DNA of 64,000 bases, from the NCBI RefSeq assembly GCF_018687075.1, contig NZ_CP061285.1, positions 1,674,001 to 1,738,000 of the forward strand, in the 5' to 3' direction. The stretch comes from Polynucleobacter sp. MWH-UH35A. GTDB lineage: Bacteria; Pseudomonadota; Gammaproteobacteria; Burkholderiales; Burkholderiaceae. Both the position numbers and the translations under genes were made by a program. Each line of letters begins with the position of its first letter. The stretch's first letter is position 1. The notes under the pieces were generated by a model, which had not been told where the DNA came from, did not search any database, and saw nothing but the letters and a program-made list of their open reading frames with translations. Positions 25,313-34,768 of this stretch are shown piece by piece.

Positions 25313-25935
25313 TGAGAAAACGCGTGATGTTGGTAGATGACCACCCAGCAATGCTGATGGCTCTTAAAAGTATGTTGCAAGACCAGTTGTTATTTGAAAT
25401 TGCAGGACAGGCACAGAATGGCGAAGAGTGTCTGAGATCCATGAAGGAGGTCAATCCTAATATGGTGATTCTCGATCTAGATATGCCAAAGACAGACGGC
25501 TTTGATGTCATCCGACGAATCGGACTAATGTATCCAGACGTTCGTATGCTAGTTCTGTCCAGCATGGATGAAGCAGTTTATGGCGGCAGGGTGCGCTCAT
25601 TAGGTGGGCATGGTTTCGTGAATAAAACAGCCGGGGCCGATGTCATCCTCGCAGCCTGCGTTGCTATATCTCAGGGTTACAACTTTTTCACACATGGAAA
25701 AAATGGAAATAGCTCATTAAGCGACAACGATAAACTCGCATTGATTTCCGATAGAGAACTGCAGGTCATGAAATATTTAGGCAAAGGCAATACCAATCAA
25801 CAGATATCTGACATGTTGCATATCAGCAATAAAACCGTAGCAACCTACAAGACTAGAGTCTTTGACAAGCTCGGGATTAACAATATCGCCGATCTCATCC
25901 TGTTCTGCCGCATGAACAACATCATCGAAAGCTAA
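25312..25935 (+). CDS. Two-component response regulator, NarL/FixJ (BvgA-like) family
   Basis: A 207-residue cytoplasmic regulator with an N-terminal receiver domain (acid pair D9-D10, phospho-acceptor D55 in VILDLDMP, lysine in VNKTAG) and a C-terminal LuxR-type helix-turn-helix (LSDREL-type ISDRELQVMKYLGKGNTNQQ, then ISNKTVATYKTRVFDKLGI). It is encoded between the EAL-like protein and the hybrid kinase, which is very probably its phosphodonor through the HPt domain. Target genes are unknown. Confidence 0.92.
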   Translation: MRKRVMLVDDHPAMLMALKSMLQDQLLFEIAGQAQNGEECLRSMKEVNPNMVILDLDMPKTDGFDVIRRIGLMYPDVRMLVLSSMDEAVYGGRVRSLGGHGFVNKTAGADVILAACVAISQGYNFFTHGKNGNSSLSDNDKLALISDRELQVMKYLGKGNTNQQISDMLHISNKTVATYKTRVFDKLGINNIADLILFCRMNNIIES

Positions 25936-25941
25936 GTAAGG

Positions 25942-28386
25942 ATGCGTCGATCCATTAACTGCATCGCTCTTTTACTCCTGTTCCACGGGAAGATCAGCAG
26001 TACAAATGCGCATTCTTTTAACGCAATTGAGCAACAGTGGATCGACGCTCATCCCGTCGTTCATTTCAGCATTCATGAAAAATATGCCCCGTATTTAGAA
26101 GTTAATGAGAAAGGTGAATCTGGAGTCTTTCATGGTCTATTAAGCAAGTTAGGAGAGTTTACCAAGCAAGAATTTCTACCAAAGTGGCGCAAGAATGATC
26201 AAGAAGGATTACACCAGCTTGCCACTGGAGAGGTCGACTTCATCATTGATCCACCAGCCCTCGATGATGAGCATCTGCGGTTCGGGTCTCTATCAGAAGC
26301 CATCTTTTGGGGGCACGATGCCATTCTGACCAAGCGTCTAGATAACACTAGGCCAATTAAACCAATCAATATTGCCTACTTTGATCGCGGCTTCGAAAAT
26401 CCTCCAATACCCAGTCATCCTCAAGCCAACATCTCTAGTTATGCGGAAAACTTGATTTTTGATTTACTCAAAAACGATATTGAAGCCCTAGTCTTGCCGC
26501 TTCGTCTAGCCCAGCAACTCACTCAAAAATTCAATAAAGAACAACTACATGTCGATGGTCTATACAACAGAGCGCCATTTGAGTATCGCTGGCTAATTGC
26601 TCATCAAGATGAGGCGTTACATGGTGTGCTTGAACATTTTCTGGATAACCTCGATCCGGTTGCATCACGAAAACTTTTCAATCTAAATTCTTCAACCCTT
26701 GAAATAGACTCTGGCAACCCATCAACCACATCCCCCTGGCTTTTTACTTTGGGCATCTTGCTACTCGGCTCTTATTGGCTCTGGCGCATGCATCAAAAGC
26801 AATCACTTCAAAGACAAGAGGCAGACATTTTGATGTCATCAAAAGAGCGGGCTGAAAAAGCGAATGAAGCCAAGTCTTCATTCTTGGCGACGATGAGTCA
26901 TGAGATCCGCACACCCATGAATGCCATCTTAGGTGTGCAAGAACTATTGTTAAGCAGTCCCCTACCAGCAAACGAAAAAGTATTGCTCAAAAGCGCCCAC
27001 TCATCAGCCGAATCTCTATTAGGAATTTTGAATCAGGTTTTAGATCTTTCCAAAATTGAAGCCGGGAAACTCACACTCAATATTGAACCCTGCAATCTCA
27101 ATGCCTTGATAGATGACATCGATTCTGCGTTCTCAACGGTAGCAGATAGACAAAATCTCAAACTTTATACATCAAGAGATCCACGTATTGCGGAAGTTTT
27201 ATTACTTGATTCCTTGCGTCTACGGCAAATACTGCAGAACCTTATTAGTAATGCGATTAAATTTACCGAACATGGCGAGATCTACTTTTCAATTAGCGTA
27301 CTAGCAGATGACCATGCCGGACAACTCATTGAATTCAGGATTATTGATACCGGCATTGGAATGGGAACAGAAGAGATTGCTATTGCACTCCAAGCCTTTG
27401 AGCAAATACCAGGAAAAGTTGAACAAGCCAATGGAACCGGCCTTGGGTTAACCATCACAAATCACCTGGTCACCTCTATGGATAGCCAACTCTACTTTGA
27501 GAGCGCTCCTGGCTTAGGTAGTAATGTTCATTTCTGTGTTGCATTGCCACGCACAAGCATTGCAGCTAGAAGAAGTTCTGGGTCTGCACTAACACAGACG
27601 GACACCTCAAGAAGATTGGTATCTAAGCAAACCTTAAATAGCGAGCGATCTTTACAAGCCTTAGTAGTAGAGGATCATCCAGCAAGCCGTCAGATTATTT
27701 CCCTCCAGCTTCAAGCATTGGGAATTGAAGTATTGGTTTGTGACAACGCCAGCGCTGCACTAGATCTGATTAGTCAAAATCGATTTGATCTTCTTCTAAC
27801 AGATCAATCCATACCCGGAATGCAGGGCTCTGAACTAGCAAGATATCTTCGTGATCAAGGTCATCGGGACCTCATCATCATTGGTATTACTGCAGATATC
27901 TACGCCCTAGACTCACGGCATCAATTTTTATCCGCCGGCATGAATGGCGTCCTAATAAAGCCATTAAGCCTCTTGACCCTGGAGAATGAGCTCTCCCGAT
28001 ATTTTCAGATTAAGGAGTTCACCGATTTAAAAGAGGCTAACAAGCCTCAAGGGGCATATTCATTTGAGGCCTTTGACAATCTTCTTAAACAAAGTCCAGA
28101 ATACATTCTGGTCATCTTAGAAGAAATTAAAAAAGTACATGATGAAGTTCTTGAGTCAATTCAATGCAACCAGTGCGATCAAGAGACTGTCAGTAAGCTA
28201 ATCCATAAAGTAAAAGGCGGCGCACAACTTTTAAATGCCCAATCCTTTATTCAGGCTTGCGAGGCTTTAGAAAAAGAGGGCAATCTAAATGTCCAAGTAG
28301 ATATCTTTGCTCAATTGCTTCATGAGCAAAATCAGATCATTCTTGAGTATCAAGCTCATTATTCAAATCTTAGGCCCTTGATCTAG
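25942..28386 (+). CDS. BvgS/EvgS-like hybrid sensor histidine kinase
   Basis: An 814-residue membrane kinase. Order: signal peptide (about 1-24), one periplasmic solute-binding-protein-type domain (about 25-265), a helix SPWLFTLGILLLGSYWLW, a short coiled linker, HisKA with H320 in ATMSHEIRTPMN, HATPase (NLISNAIKFTEHG, DTGIGM, GTGLGL), a receiver domain with D621 in LLTDQSIPGM, and an HPt domain with H755 in IHKVKGGAQLL. This is the BvgS/EvgS phosphorelay architecture, though with one periplasmic sensor domain rather than two. It sits 6 bp after the BvgA-like regulator gene. The ligand is not predictable. Confidence 0.9.
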   Translation: MRRSINCIALLLLFHGKISSTNAHSFNAIEQQWIDAHPVVHFSIHEKYAPYLEVNEKGESGVFHGLLSKLGEFTKQEFLPKWRKNDQEGLHQLATGEVDFIIDPPALDDEHLRFGSLSEAIFWGHDAILTKRLDNTRPIKPINIAYFDRGFENPPIPSHPQANISSYAENLIFDLLKNDIEALVLPLRLAQQLTQKFNKEQLHVDGLYNRAPFEYRWLIAHQDEALHGVLEHFLDNLDPVASRKLFNLNSSTLEIDSGNPSTTSPWLFTLGILLLGSYWLWRMHQKQSLQRQEADILMSSKERAEKANEAKSSFLATMSHEIRTPMNAILGVQELLLSSPLPANEKVLLKSAHSSAESLLGILNQVLDLSKIEAGKLTLNIEPCNLNALIDDIDSAFSTVADRQNLKLYTSRDPRIAEVLLLDSLRLRQILQNLISNAIKFTEHGEIYFSISVLADDHAGQLIEFRIIDTGIGMGTEEIAIALQAFEQIPGKVEQANGTGLGLTITNHLVTSMDSQLYFESAPGLGSNVHFCVALPRTSIAARRSSGSALTQTDTSRRLVSKQTLNSERSLQALVVEDHPASRQIISLQLQALGIEVLVCDNASAALDLISQNRFDLLLTDQSIPGMQGSELARYLRDQGHRDLIIIGITADIYALDSRHQFLSAGMNGVLIKPLSLLTLENELSRYFQIKEFTDLKEANKPQGAYSFEAFDNLLKQSPEYILVILEEIKKVHDEVLESIQCNQCDQETVSKLIHKVKGGAQLLNAQSFIQACEALEKEGNLNVQVDIFAQLLHEQNQIILEYQAHYSNLRPLI

Positions 28387-28422
28387 TACATCCCACGGTA
28401 ATGTAGGTTTATCCTATGGGGG

Positions 28423-29952
28423 ATGCGCCATTTTTTTCTTCGCCCTCTGATTTTGGTCACTGCTAACTTATGGCTAGCCGGCTCTTTTGCGCTTGCCAAT
28501 GAAGTTGCGCCCCTAGCTATTCCAATAGCTGTAGTGCATAGCTTAGAACGCAATCAAATCCCACTTGATACGGTAAGTATTTCAGTCACAGAGATTGAAC
28601 CTAGTCGCCCTGGCAAGCATACTGCTAAGAAGATTTTAGATTGGCGTGGTGCCGATCCAATGAATCCTGCTTCGACAATGAAGCTACTTACTACGCTTAC
28701 GGGTTTAGATATTTTAGGCCCGCATTATCGTTGGCGAACCAATATTTATACCGATGGCGTTATTCGTCAGGGTGTACTGAAAGGTAATTTGTATTTGCAA
28801 GGTACAGGTGATCCAAAACTCGTGCCCGAAGAACTCGCCAAGATGATGAAAGATCTTCAAGGTCTCGGCGTGCAAAAGATTGACGGTAATTTGTTCTTTG
28901 ATCGAAGTGCATACGCGCCGGGCGTAATGGAACACAACACGATTGACGGTGAATCTCTGCGAGCTTATAACGTTCCTCCAGACCCCTTGCTTTATGCATT
29001 TAGAACACTATCTTTTCAGCTGGGAAAATCACGCACTGCTGACTTTATTGATATTAGCTATACGCCACCACTTTCTCTGCTTAAGGTTTCTAATCAAATG
29101 CAATTAGTGGATCGTGCCTGCGATAACTGGAAAAGCAATATTCGTTTTAATTTGGATCCAGAGAGTCCGAGTAATACCGATCAGCCCTTGACCGCACAAT
29201 TCTCTGGCGCATTCCCAAGCGCGTGTAAGGGTGTGAACTTTAATGTTGTGGCTCTTGATGCCAACACGTTTTTAACTCAAGGCTTTGCCGCTGCTTGGGA
29301 ATTGGCTGGCGGCACATGGGCTCAGCCTCCGATTGGCAAGAATGGCGCCGTACCACTAGCAGCAAGACTATTACTTCAGTTTGAAGGAATTACTTTAGCG
29401 GATGATGTTTTGGATATTAATAAGTACTCCAATAATGTCATGGCGCGTCAAGTTCTTTTAACTTTGGCCTTAGAGAAGATGGGTAAACCCGCAACCACTG
29501 CCAGTGGTGAACTCGTTATTCAAAGTTGGTTAAAGCAAAATGGTTTAGATTTTCAGGGACTGGTTATTGAGAATGGCTCTGGTCTATCTCGCAACGAAGC
29601 CATCTCTGCGGGTCAGATGAATCAACTCTTGCTCACTGCTCGCAATCTTCCTGTAGGTGATATTTTTTATAACAGCTTACCGATTGCAGGCACTGACGGC
29701 ACAATGCGCAATCGATTAATGAGTCAATTGCGTAAGTTTTTGCATTTGAAGAAAAAGCCTGAGGCTAGAATTAAAACGGGCTCGCTAGCAGATGTGCGCG
29801 CAATCTCAGGTTATGTCTTCAGCAAATCCGGAAAGATGTATGCCGTAACTTCGTTCATTAACCACCCCAATGCATGGAGAGGATTAGAGGCGCACGATCA
29901 GTTGCTGTCGTGGCTGCTTGAAGATGGACCTGAACCAAAGCATGCCCGCTGA
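28423..29952 (+). CDS. dacB: D-alanyl-D-alanine carboxypeptidase/endopeptidase (PBP4, DacB)
   Basis: A 509-residue periplasmic class C penicillin-binding protein that trims and cleaves peptidoglycan cross-links. It begins with a signal peptide ending near SFALA, then has the three active-site motifs S-x-x-K in NPASTMKLL, S-x-N in KYSNNVMARQ and KTG in RIKTGSLADVRA, with the large inserted domain between the first two. Its last 55 bases overlap the convergent tsaC/sua5 gene. Confidence 0.92.
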   Translation: MRHFFLRPLILVTANLWLAGSFALANEVAPLAIPIAVVHSLERNQIPLDTVSISVTEIEPSRPGKHTAKKILDWRGADPMNPASTMKLLTTLTGLDILGPHYRWRTNIYTDGVIRQGVLKGNLYLQGTGDPKLVPEELAKMMKDLQGLGVQKIDGNLFFDRSAYAPGVMEHNTIDGESLRAYNVPPDPLLYAFRTLSFQLGKSRTADFIDISYTPPLSLLKVSNQMQLVDRACDNWKSNIRFNLDPESPSNTDQPLTAQFSGAFPSACKGVNFNVVALDANTFLTQGFAAAWELAGGTWAQPPIGKNGAVPLAARLLLQFEGITLADDVLDINKYSNNVMARQVLLTLALEKMGKPATTASGELVIQSWLKQNGLDFQGLVIENGSGLSRNEAISAGQMNQLLLTARNLPVGDIFYNSLPIAGTDGTMRNRLMSQLRKFLHLKKKPEARIKTGSLADVRAISGYVFSKSGKMYAVTSFINHPNAWRGLEAHDQLLSWLLEDGPEPKHAR

Positions 29953-30992
29953 AGACGATCTCTGACACCATCCCACTCCTCGCCAGTCGGTGGCTCTGGA
30001 AATAAAATCAAGTCCCAACCTTGCTGATCAAGGTCACGTAAAGATCGATATAGTCTGCTAGCAAATGTGGTTGGATCACTAGACACAATCACCTCCTCAA
30101 CATCCGTTGATGGGCGGTCCTCCAACACCAAAGAAGATTCCGAATCCCACACCGCCACGGCGACACGAGACTTAATATCTGGAAACTCACTTAAGGCATC
30201 TAGAACACGTCCTGGCTGGTATAGCCGCAGGGGTGTTGTTGGTGCGTAATGGGCCTTCAGACTTCCAGACACCTTAGGAAGATCATTCCCTAACTGGCCA
30301 TCATCAAGCTCTCCCGGCTGATATACCTTCACACCTGTCTTGGCAAAGATTTCACTTGGAGTAATTGCACCAGGCCTAAGAAGTACCGCTTTATCTCCGG
30401 AAGATAAATCAATAATAGTGGACTCGATCCCGACTTCACAGTCGCCGCCATCCAATACCATTAGATCCAACATACCTTCAAATTCATTACGAACATCTGT
30501 AGCACTTGTAGGGGATACCTTACCAAAGCGATTAGCTGATGGCGCTACAACGCCACCTTTAAATTTACGTAACAGCTCTTGAGCTATTGGATGAGAAGGT
30601 GCACGAATGGCGACCGTGTCCTGCCCTCCAGTCAATTCACTCAAAACACTTTTGTCCTTCTTGAAGACCAGTGTTAATGGACCAGGCCAAAATGCTTCAA
30701 TCAGCTTTAGGGCTTGCTCAGATAAATCTCTGACCCAAGGTGTGAGTATTGGCAACCAATCTACCTGCGCCTGATCAAATTTATCTGGTGCAGCTAAATG
30801 GACAATTAAAGGATGATTGGATGGCCTACCTTTAGCGGTAAATATTTTTTTAATAGCTTCAGGATTTTTAGCATCAGCAGCTAAACCATATACCGTCTCA
30901 GTAGGTATGGCAACTAAACCACCGTTACGCAAGGTTTGCACTGCTTCGTCAATCACCGCAGATGATTGCAGCGACCTGCTATCACTAGACAT
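29898..30992 (-). CDS. L-threonylcarbamoyladenylate synthase (Sua5/YrdC type)
   Basis: This 364-residue enzyme makes threonylcarbamoyl-AMP for the t6A37 tRNA modification. It is the long Sua5 form: an N-terminal YrdC domain (GGLVAIPTETVYGLAADA, KGRPSNHPLIVH, VAIRAPSHPIA, PSANRFGKVSPT) and a C-terminal Sua5 domain reached through SGSLKAHYAPTTPL. Its 3' end overlaps dacB by 55 bp in the convergent direction. The start is 1 bp from the purK stop, so it probably belongs to the pur transcript. Confidence 0.9.
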   Translation of the reverse strand: MSSDSRSLQSSAVIDEAVQTLRNGGLVAIPTETVYGLAADAKNPEAIKKIFTAKGRPSNHPLIVHLAAPDKFDQAQVDWLPILTPWVRDLSEQALKLIEAFWPGPLTLVFKKDKSVLSELTGGQDTVAIRAPSHPIAQELLRKFKGGVVAPSANRFGKVSPTSATDVRNEFEGMLDLMVLDGGDCEVGIESTIIDLSSGDKAVLLRPGAITPSEIFAKTGVKVYQPGELDDGQLGNDLPKVSGSLKAHYAPTTPLRLYQPGRVLDALSEFPDIKSRVAVAVWDSESSLVLEDRPSTDVEEVIVSSDPTTFASRLYRSLRDLDQQGWDLILFPEPPTGEEWDGVRDRLQRACFGSGPSSSSHDSN

Positions 30993-30993
30993 T

Positions 30994-32178
30994 CTAGGGC
31001 TCGATCCCTAATTCAGTCGCTACAGCTGCGCAATTTTGACGTGCCTCATTAAGCGCTTCACCCAAGCAATTGATGTGACCCATTTTTCTACCTATGCGCG
31101 GCTCAGACTTGCCATACAAATGAAGCTTCGCATCGGGATGGGCCAGTACTTTATTCCAAGCAGGCTCTTTTGGCTGATCCTCGCTTCCCTCGAACCAGAG
31201 ATCGCCCAATAAGTTCAACATGGATACGGGAGCCAACTGACGGGTATCCCCTAAAGGCAGTCTTGCCATAGATCTAACCTGCTGCTCAAACTGGCTGCTC
31301 ACACATGCATCCATCGTGTAATGACCAGAGTTATGCGGGCGCGGTGCAATTTCATTGGCGACAATATCGCCACTCTTTAGAACAAAGAACTCCACACAAA
31401 GTACGCCAACGTAATCAATCTTCCGAATCAGCGCCTTGGCTGCCTCGATAATTTTCTTCTCTTGAGCAGGCTTTAATGATGGCGCTGGCACCGTTGAGGT
31501 ATGCAAGATACCCTCGCGATGAATATTTTGCGAAACTGGATAAGCTACGACAGCATCGTCATAACCTCGCACAACCAATGCCGAGACTTCGAAATCCAAC
31601 TCCATGCGCTTTTCTAATACACATGGAACGCAACCGAATTCATTCCAAGCAGCAGACAAATCTTCCGCACTATAGACGGTTGCCTGACCTTTGCCGTCAT
31701 AACCCATGCGGGCAGTCTTCAGGATTCCAGGAAAGAGATCGGCTGGAGTATGAGCTATATCAGCCGCATGCTCAATCACAAAGTGAGGGGCTGGACCGAT
31801 ATTGGTTTCTGACTTCCAAGTGGCTAAGAAATTTTTCTCAGCAATCCGGTTTTGAGCTAGCGAAACGCAACTGCTACGTGGTGCCACAAAGACACCCAAA
31901 GATTCCAGCTCGTCTAAAGCTTGGGCTGGAACATTTTCAAATTCAGTACTGACAGATGCGCATAAAGCAGCCATCTCTTTTAAAGCGGCGGAGTCAGTGT
32001 AGTCAGCTTGGATAAATTTTTCGGCAATAGAACCTGCAGGACTATCTGAACCAGGGTCAAGCACGCAAACCTTATAGCCCATCGCTTGAGCAGCCTGCGT
32101 GAACATCCGCCCTAATTGACCGCCACCTAAAATTCCTAGATACGAACCCGGCAAAATGGGTTCCATACGATCTGCCAT
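30994..32178 (-). CDS. purK: N5-carboxyaminoimidazole ribonucleotide synthase
   Basis: PurK converts AIR, ATP and bicarbonate to N5-CAIR in purine synthesis. The 394-residue ATP-grasp protein shows LGILGGGQLGRMFTQAA at the N terminus, TARMGYDGKGQ in the ATP-grasp fold, and the metal-site stretch VLCVEFFVLKSGDIVANEIAPRPHNSGH. It follows purE with a 4-bp gap. purE-purK order and strand agree with a shared operon. Confidence 0.95.
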   Translation of the reverse strand: MADRMEPILPGSYLGILGGGQLGRMFTQAAQAMGYKVCVLDPGSDSPAGSIAEKFIQADYTDSAALKEMAALCASVSTEFENVPAQALDELESLGVFVAPRSSCVSLAQNRIAEKNFLATWKSETNIGPAPHFVIEHAADIAHTPADLFPGILKTARMGYDGKGQATVYSAEDLSAAWNEFGCVPCVLEKRMELDFEVSALVVRGYDDAVVAYPVSQNIHREGILHTSTVPAPSLKPAQEKKIIEAAKALIRKIDYVGVLCVEFFVLKSGDIVANEIAPRPHNSGHYTMDACVSSQFEQQVRSMARLPLGDTRQLAPVSMLNLLGDLWFEGSEDQPKEPAWNKVLAHPDAKLHLYGKSEPRIGRKMGHINCLGEALNEARQNCAAVATELGIEP

Positions 32179-32182
32179 GTAA

Positions 32183-32677
32183 TTAATATCCCGGCAAATT
32201 CATTGAGCGTGCGGTATCCGACTGCTTTACACGGAATTCCTCTAAGCGCTGAGCCAAATCAGCATCATGTAAAGCTAAACCTGCAATCACATGCAAAGCT
32301 GCATTAGCAGCCCCCGCTTCGCCAATCGCAAAAGTTGCTACTGGAATGCCTTTAGGCATCTGCACGATGGAATAAAGAGAGTCTTCGCCACGCAAATACT
32401 TGCTAGCCACTGGCACACCATAAACAGGAACAATCGTTTTTGAGGCAAGCATGCCTGGTAAGTGTGCTGCGCCGCCCGCGCCAGCAATGATGGCTTGCAA
32501 ACCGTTCGCTTGCGCTTTTTCAGCATACTGGAACATGTCATCTGGCATACGATGAGCGGAGAGAACTTTAGCTTCATGAGCAATACCAAATTGCTCGAGC
32601 ATTTGAGCGGCATGCTGCATGGTGTCCCAATCCGAATTGGACCCCATTACTATTCCGACGATTGGCTTCTTGCTCAT
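32183..32677 (-). CDS. purE: N5-carboxyaminoimidazole ribonucleotide mutase
   Basis: PurE rearranges N5-CAIR to CAIR. The 164-residue protein has the family motifs [23 protein letters not shown] and [14 protein letters not shown], and forms octamers in known relatives. It is immediately upstream of purK, and purC lies 62 bp further upstream on the same strand. Confidence 0.96.
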   Translation of the reverse strand: MSKKPIVGIVMGSNSDWDTMQHAAQMLEQFGIAHEAKVLSAHRMPDDMFQYAEKAQANGLQAIIAGAGGAAHLPGMLASKTIVPVYGVPVASKYLRGEDSLYSIVQMPKGIPVATFAIGEAGAANAALHVIAGLALHDADLAQRLEEFRVKQSDTARSMNLPGY

Positions 32678-32739
32678 TTACCTCTCCAAATGCCCTAAAT
32701 ATTTACCTGCCATCCATTAAGGACTCTATTATCCCTGAC

Positions 32740-33639
32740 TTAGGAAGTCTCAGTAAGCCGAGTCAACGCCTCACGATACTTTTGGGCAGTCTTTTCAATC
32801 ACATCAGCTGGTAATTGTGGTGCCGGGGCTGTTTTAGGCCAAAGCTTACCGTTTACTTGAGCTGTTTCTAACCAATCACGCACAAATTGCTTGTCGTAAG
32901 ACGGCGGGTTTGAGCCAACGTAATAGGTCTCAGCCGGCCAAAAGCGCGAAGAGTCTGCAGTGAGGATTTCATCCATCAACACTAACTGTCCATTGGCATC
33001 CAAGCCAAATTCAAATTTGGTATCAGCAATGATGATGCCGCGTGTAGCAGCGTATTCAGATGCTTCTTTGTACAAACGAATACTCACTTCTCGAATTTGA
33101 TTGGCTAACTTTTCACCAATCATCTCGATCACTTTTTCAAATGAGATATTCTCGTCATGCTCACCAACCTCAGCCTTTGCTGCTGGAGTAAAAATTGGCT
33201 CAGGCAGTTTTTGGGCATTCTCCAAGCCTGCAGGCAAAGCAATTCCGCAGACCTTGCCAGTTTCTTTGTAATCTTTCCAACCGCTACCAGCCAAATAGCC
33301 ACGCACTACCGCTTCAACCAAAATTGGCTTTAAACGCTTAGCTACAACTGCACGACCTTTAACTTGGCTCACCTCATCCGCAGTCACGACGGTAGCTGGG
33401 TCAATACCAGTCAAATGGTTGGGAATCACTGCAGCCAATTTATCAAACCAAAAATTAGCCATTTGATTAAGAACTACACCCTTCTCAGGAATGGGCTCGC
33501 CCATCACCACATCAAATGCGGAGAGGCGATCAGTCGTAATCATTAATAACTTGTCGTCATCTATTGCATAGACATCGCGCACCTTACCTTTAGATAACAA
33601 AGGTAATGACTTAATGGAGGTAGCGTACAAAGCAGGCAT
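32740..33639 (-). CDS. purC: Phosphoribosylaminoimidazole-succinocarboxamide synthase
   Basis: PurC joins aspartate to CAIR with ATP. The 299-residue protein belongs to the longer SAICAR synthetase type, with [15 protein letters not shown] at the N terminus, [36 protein letters not shown] and [11 protein letters not shown]. The gene lies between purE and fba on the same strand. Confidence 0.95.
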   Translation of the reverse strand: MPALYATSIKSLPLLSKGKVRDVYAIDDDKLLMITTDRLSAFDVVMGEPIPEKGVVLNQMANFWFDKLAAVIPNHLTGIDPATVVTADEVSQVKGRAVVAKRLKPILVEAVVRGYLAGSGWKDYKETGKVCGIALPAGLENAQKLPEPIFTPAAKAEVGEHDENISFEKVIEMIGEKLANQIREVSIRLYKEASEYAATRGIIIADTKFEFGLDANGQLVLMDEILTADSSRFWPAETYYVGSNPPSYDKQFVRDWLETAQVNGKLWPKTAPAPQLPADVIEKTAQKYREALTRLTETS

Positions 33640-33646
33640 ATCTAAA

Positions 33647-34711
33647 TCACTTCACAATTTGAGTTAATTTGCCGCTCTTATATAGCTCAGCCATCTTCTC
33701 TAAAGAAATCGGTTTAATTTTGGAGGCTTGACCAGCAGAACCAAAAGCCTGGAAACGTGCGATACAAACCTTCTTAGCAGCCTCGCGAGCCGGCTTCAAA
33801 TAATCACGCGGGTCAAACTTCGATGGATTTTCAATCAAGTAACGGCGAATTGCTCCAGTCATTGCCAAACGAATATCGGTATCAATGTTGATCTTACGCA
33901 CGCCATTCTTAATGCCCTCCTGAATCTCTTCAACAGGAACACCATAGGTTTCTTTCATATCGCCACCAAATTCACGGATCTCAGCAAGCAATTCTTGAGG
34001 AACGCTAGAAGAACCATGCATTACCAAATGGGTATTTGGAATACGTGCATGAATTTCTTTAATGCGGTCAATCGCCAAAATATCGCCTGTTGGCTTTTTG
34101 CTGAACTTGTATGCGCCATGGCTCGTACCAATGGCGATCGCTAAGGCATCACACTGAGTAGCCTTCACAAAATCTGCGGCTTGCTCAACATCGGTCAGCA
34201 ACTGCTCACGGGTCATCTTGCCATCAGCACCGTGACCATCCTCTTTATCGCCTTGCATTGTTTCAAGCGAGCCCAATACACCCAACTCCGCCTCCACAGT
34301 CACTCCAATGGAGTGAGAAAATTTCACTACTTCCTTAGAAACATCTACGTTGTACTCATAGCTAGCAACAGTTTTTCCGTCTGCTTCTAATGAACCATCC
34401 ATCATCACGCTCGTAAAGCCACTCTTGATCGCAGCCATACATACTGCTGGACTCTGGCCATGGTCTTGGTGCATTACTACAGGAATATGTGGATAAGCCT
34501 CTATAGCTGCAGAAATAAGGTGGCGCAAGAAAGCTTCCCCTGCATATTTACGTGCACCAGCAGAAGCTTGCATGATGACTGGGGAGTCAGCTTCATTTGC
34601 CGCCTCCATAATTGCCGTCACTTGCTCTAAGTTATTGACGTTGAATGCTGGCAAGCCGTAACCATTCTCAGCAGCATGATCCAAGAGTTGTCTTAAAGAT
34701 ACTAAAGCCAT
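33647..34711 (-). CDS. fba: Fructose-bisphosphate aldolase, class II
   Basis: A zinc-dependent aldolase that interconverts fructose-1,6-bisphosphate and two triose phosphates. The 354-residue protein belongs to the Calvin-cycle/beta-proteobacterial subtype, starting [19 protein letters not shown]. Zinc and catalytic motifs are visible as [28 protein letters not shown] and VMHGSSSVP, with KINIDTDIR later. It lies 7 bp upstream of purC and downstream of pyk. Confidence 0.95.
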   Translation of the reverse strand: MALVSLRQLLDHAAENGYGLPAFNVNNLEQVTAIMEAANEADSPVIMQASAGARKYAGEAFLRHLISAAIEAYPHIPVVMHQDHGQSPAVCMAAIKSGFTSVMMDGSLEADGKTVASYEYNVDVSKEVVKFSHSIGVTVEAELGVLGSLETMQGDKEDGHGADGKMTREQLLTDVEQAADFVKATQCDALAIAIGTSHGAYKFSKKPTGDILAIDRIKEIHARIPNTHLVMHGSSSVPQELLAEIREFGGDMKETYGVPVEEIQEGIKNGVRKINIDTDIRLAMTGAIRRYLIENPSKFDPRDYLKPAREAAKKVCIARFQAFGSAGQASKIKPISLEKMAELYKSGKLTQIVK

Positions 34712-34768
34712 GATGTTCTCTTAATAAATAGTAATTTGGTTTTTAAATAGTTTTGTTAGTGCTTCTAA

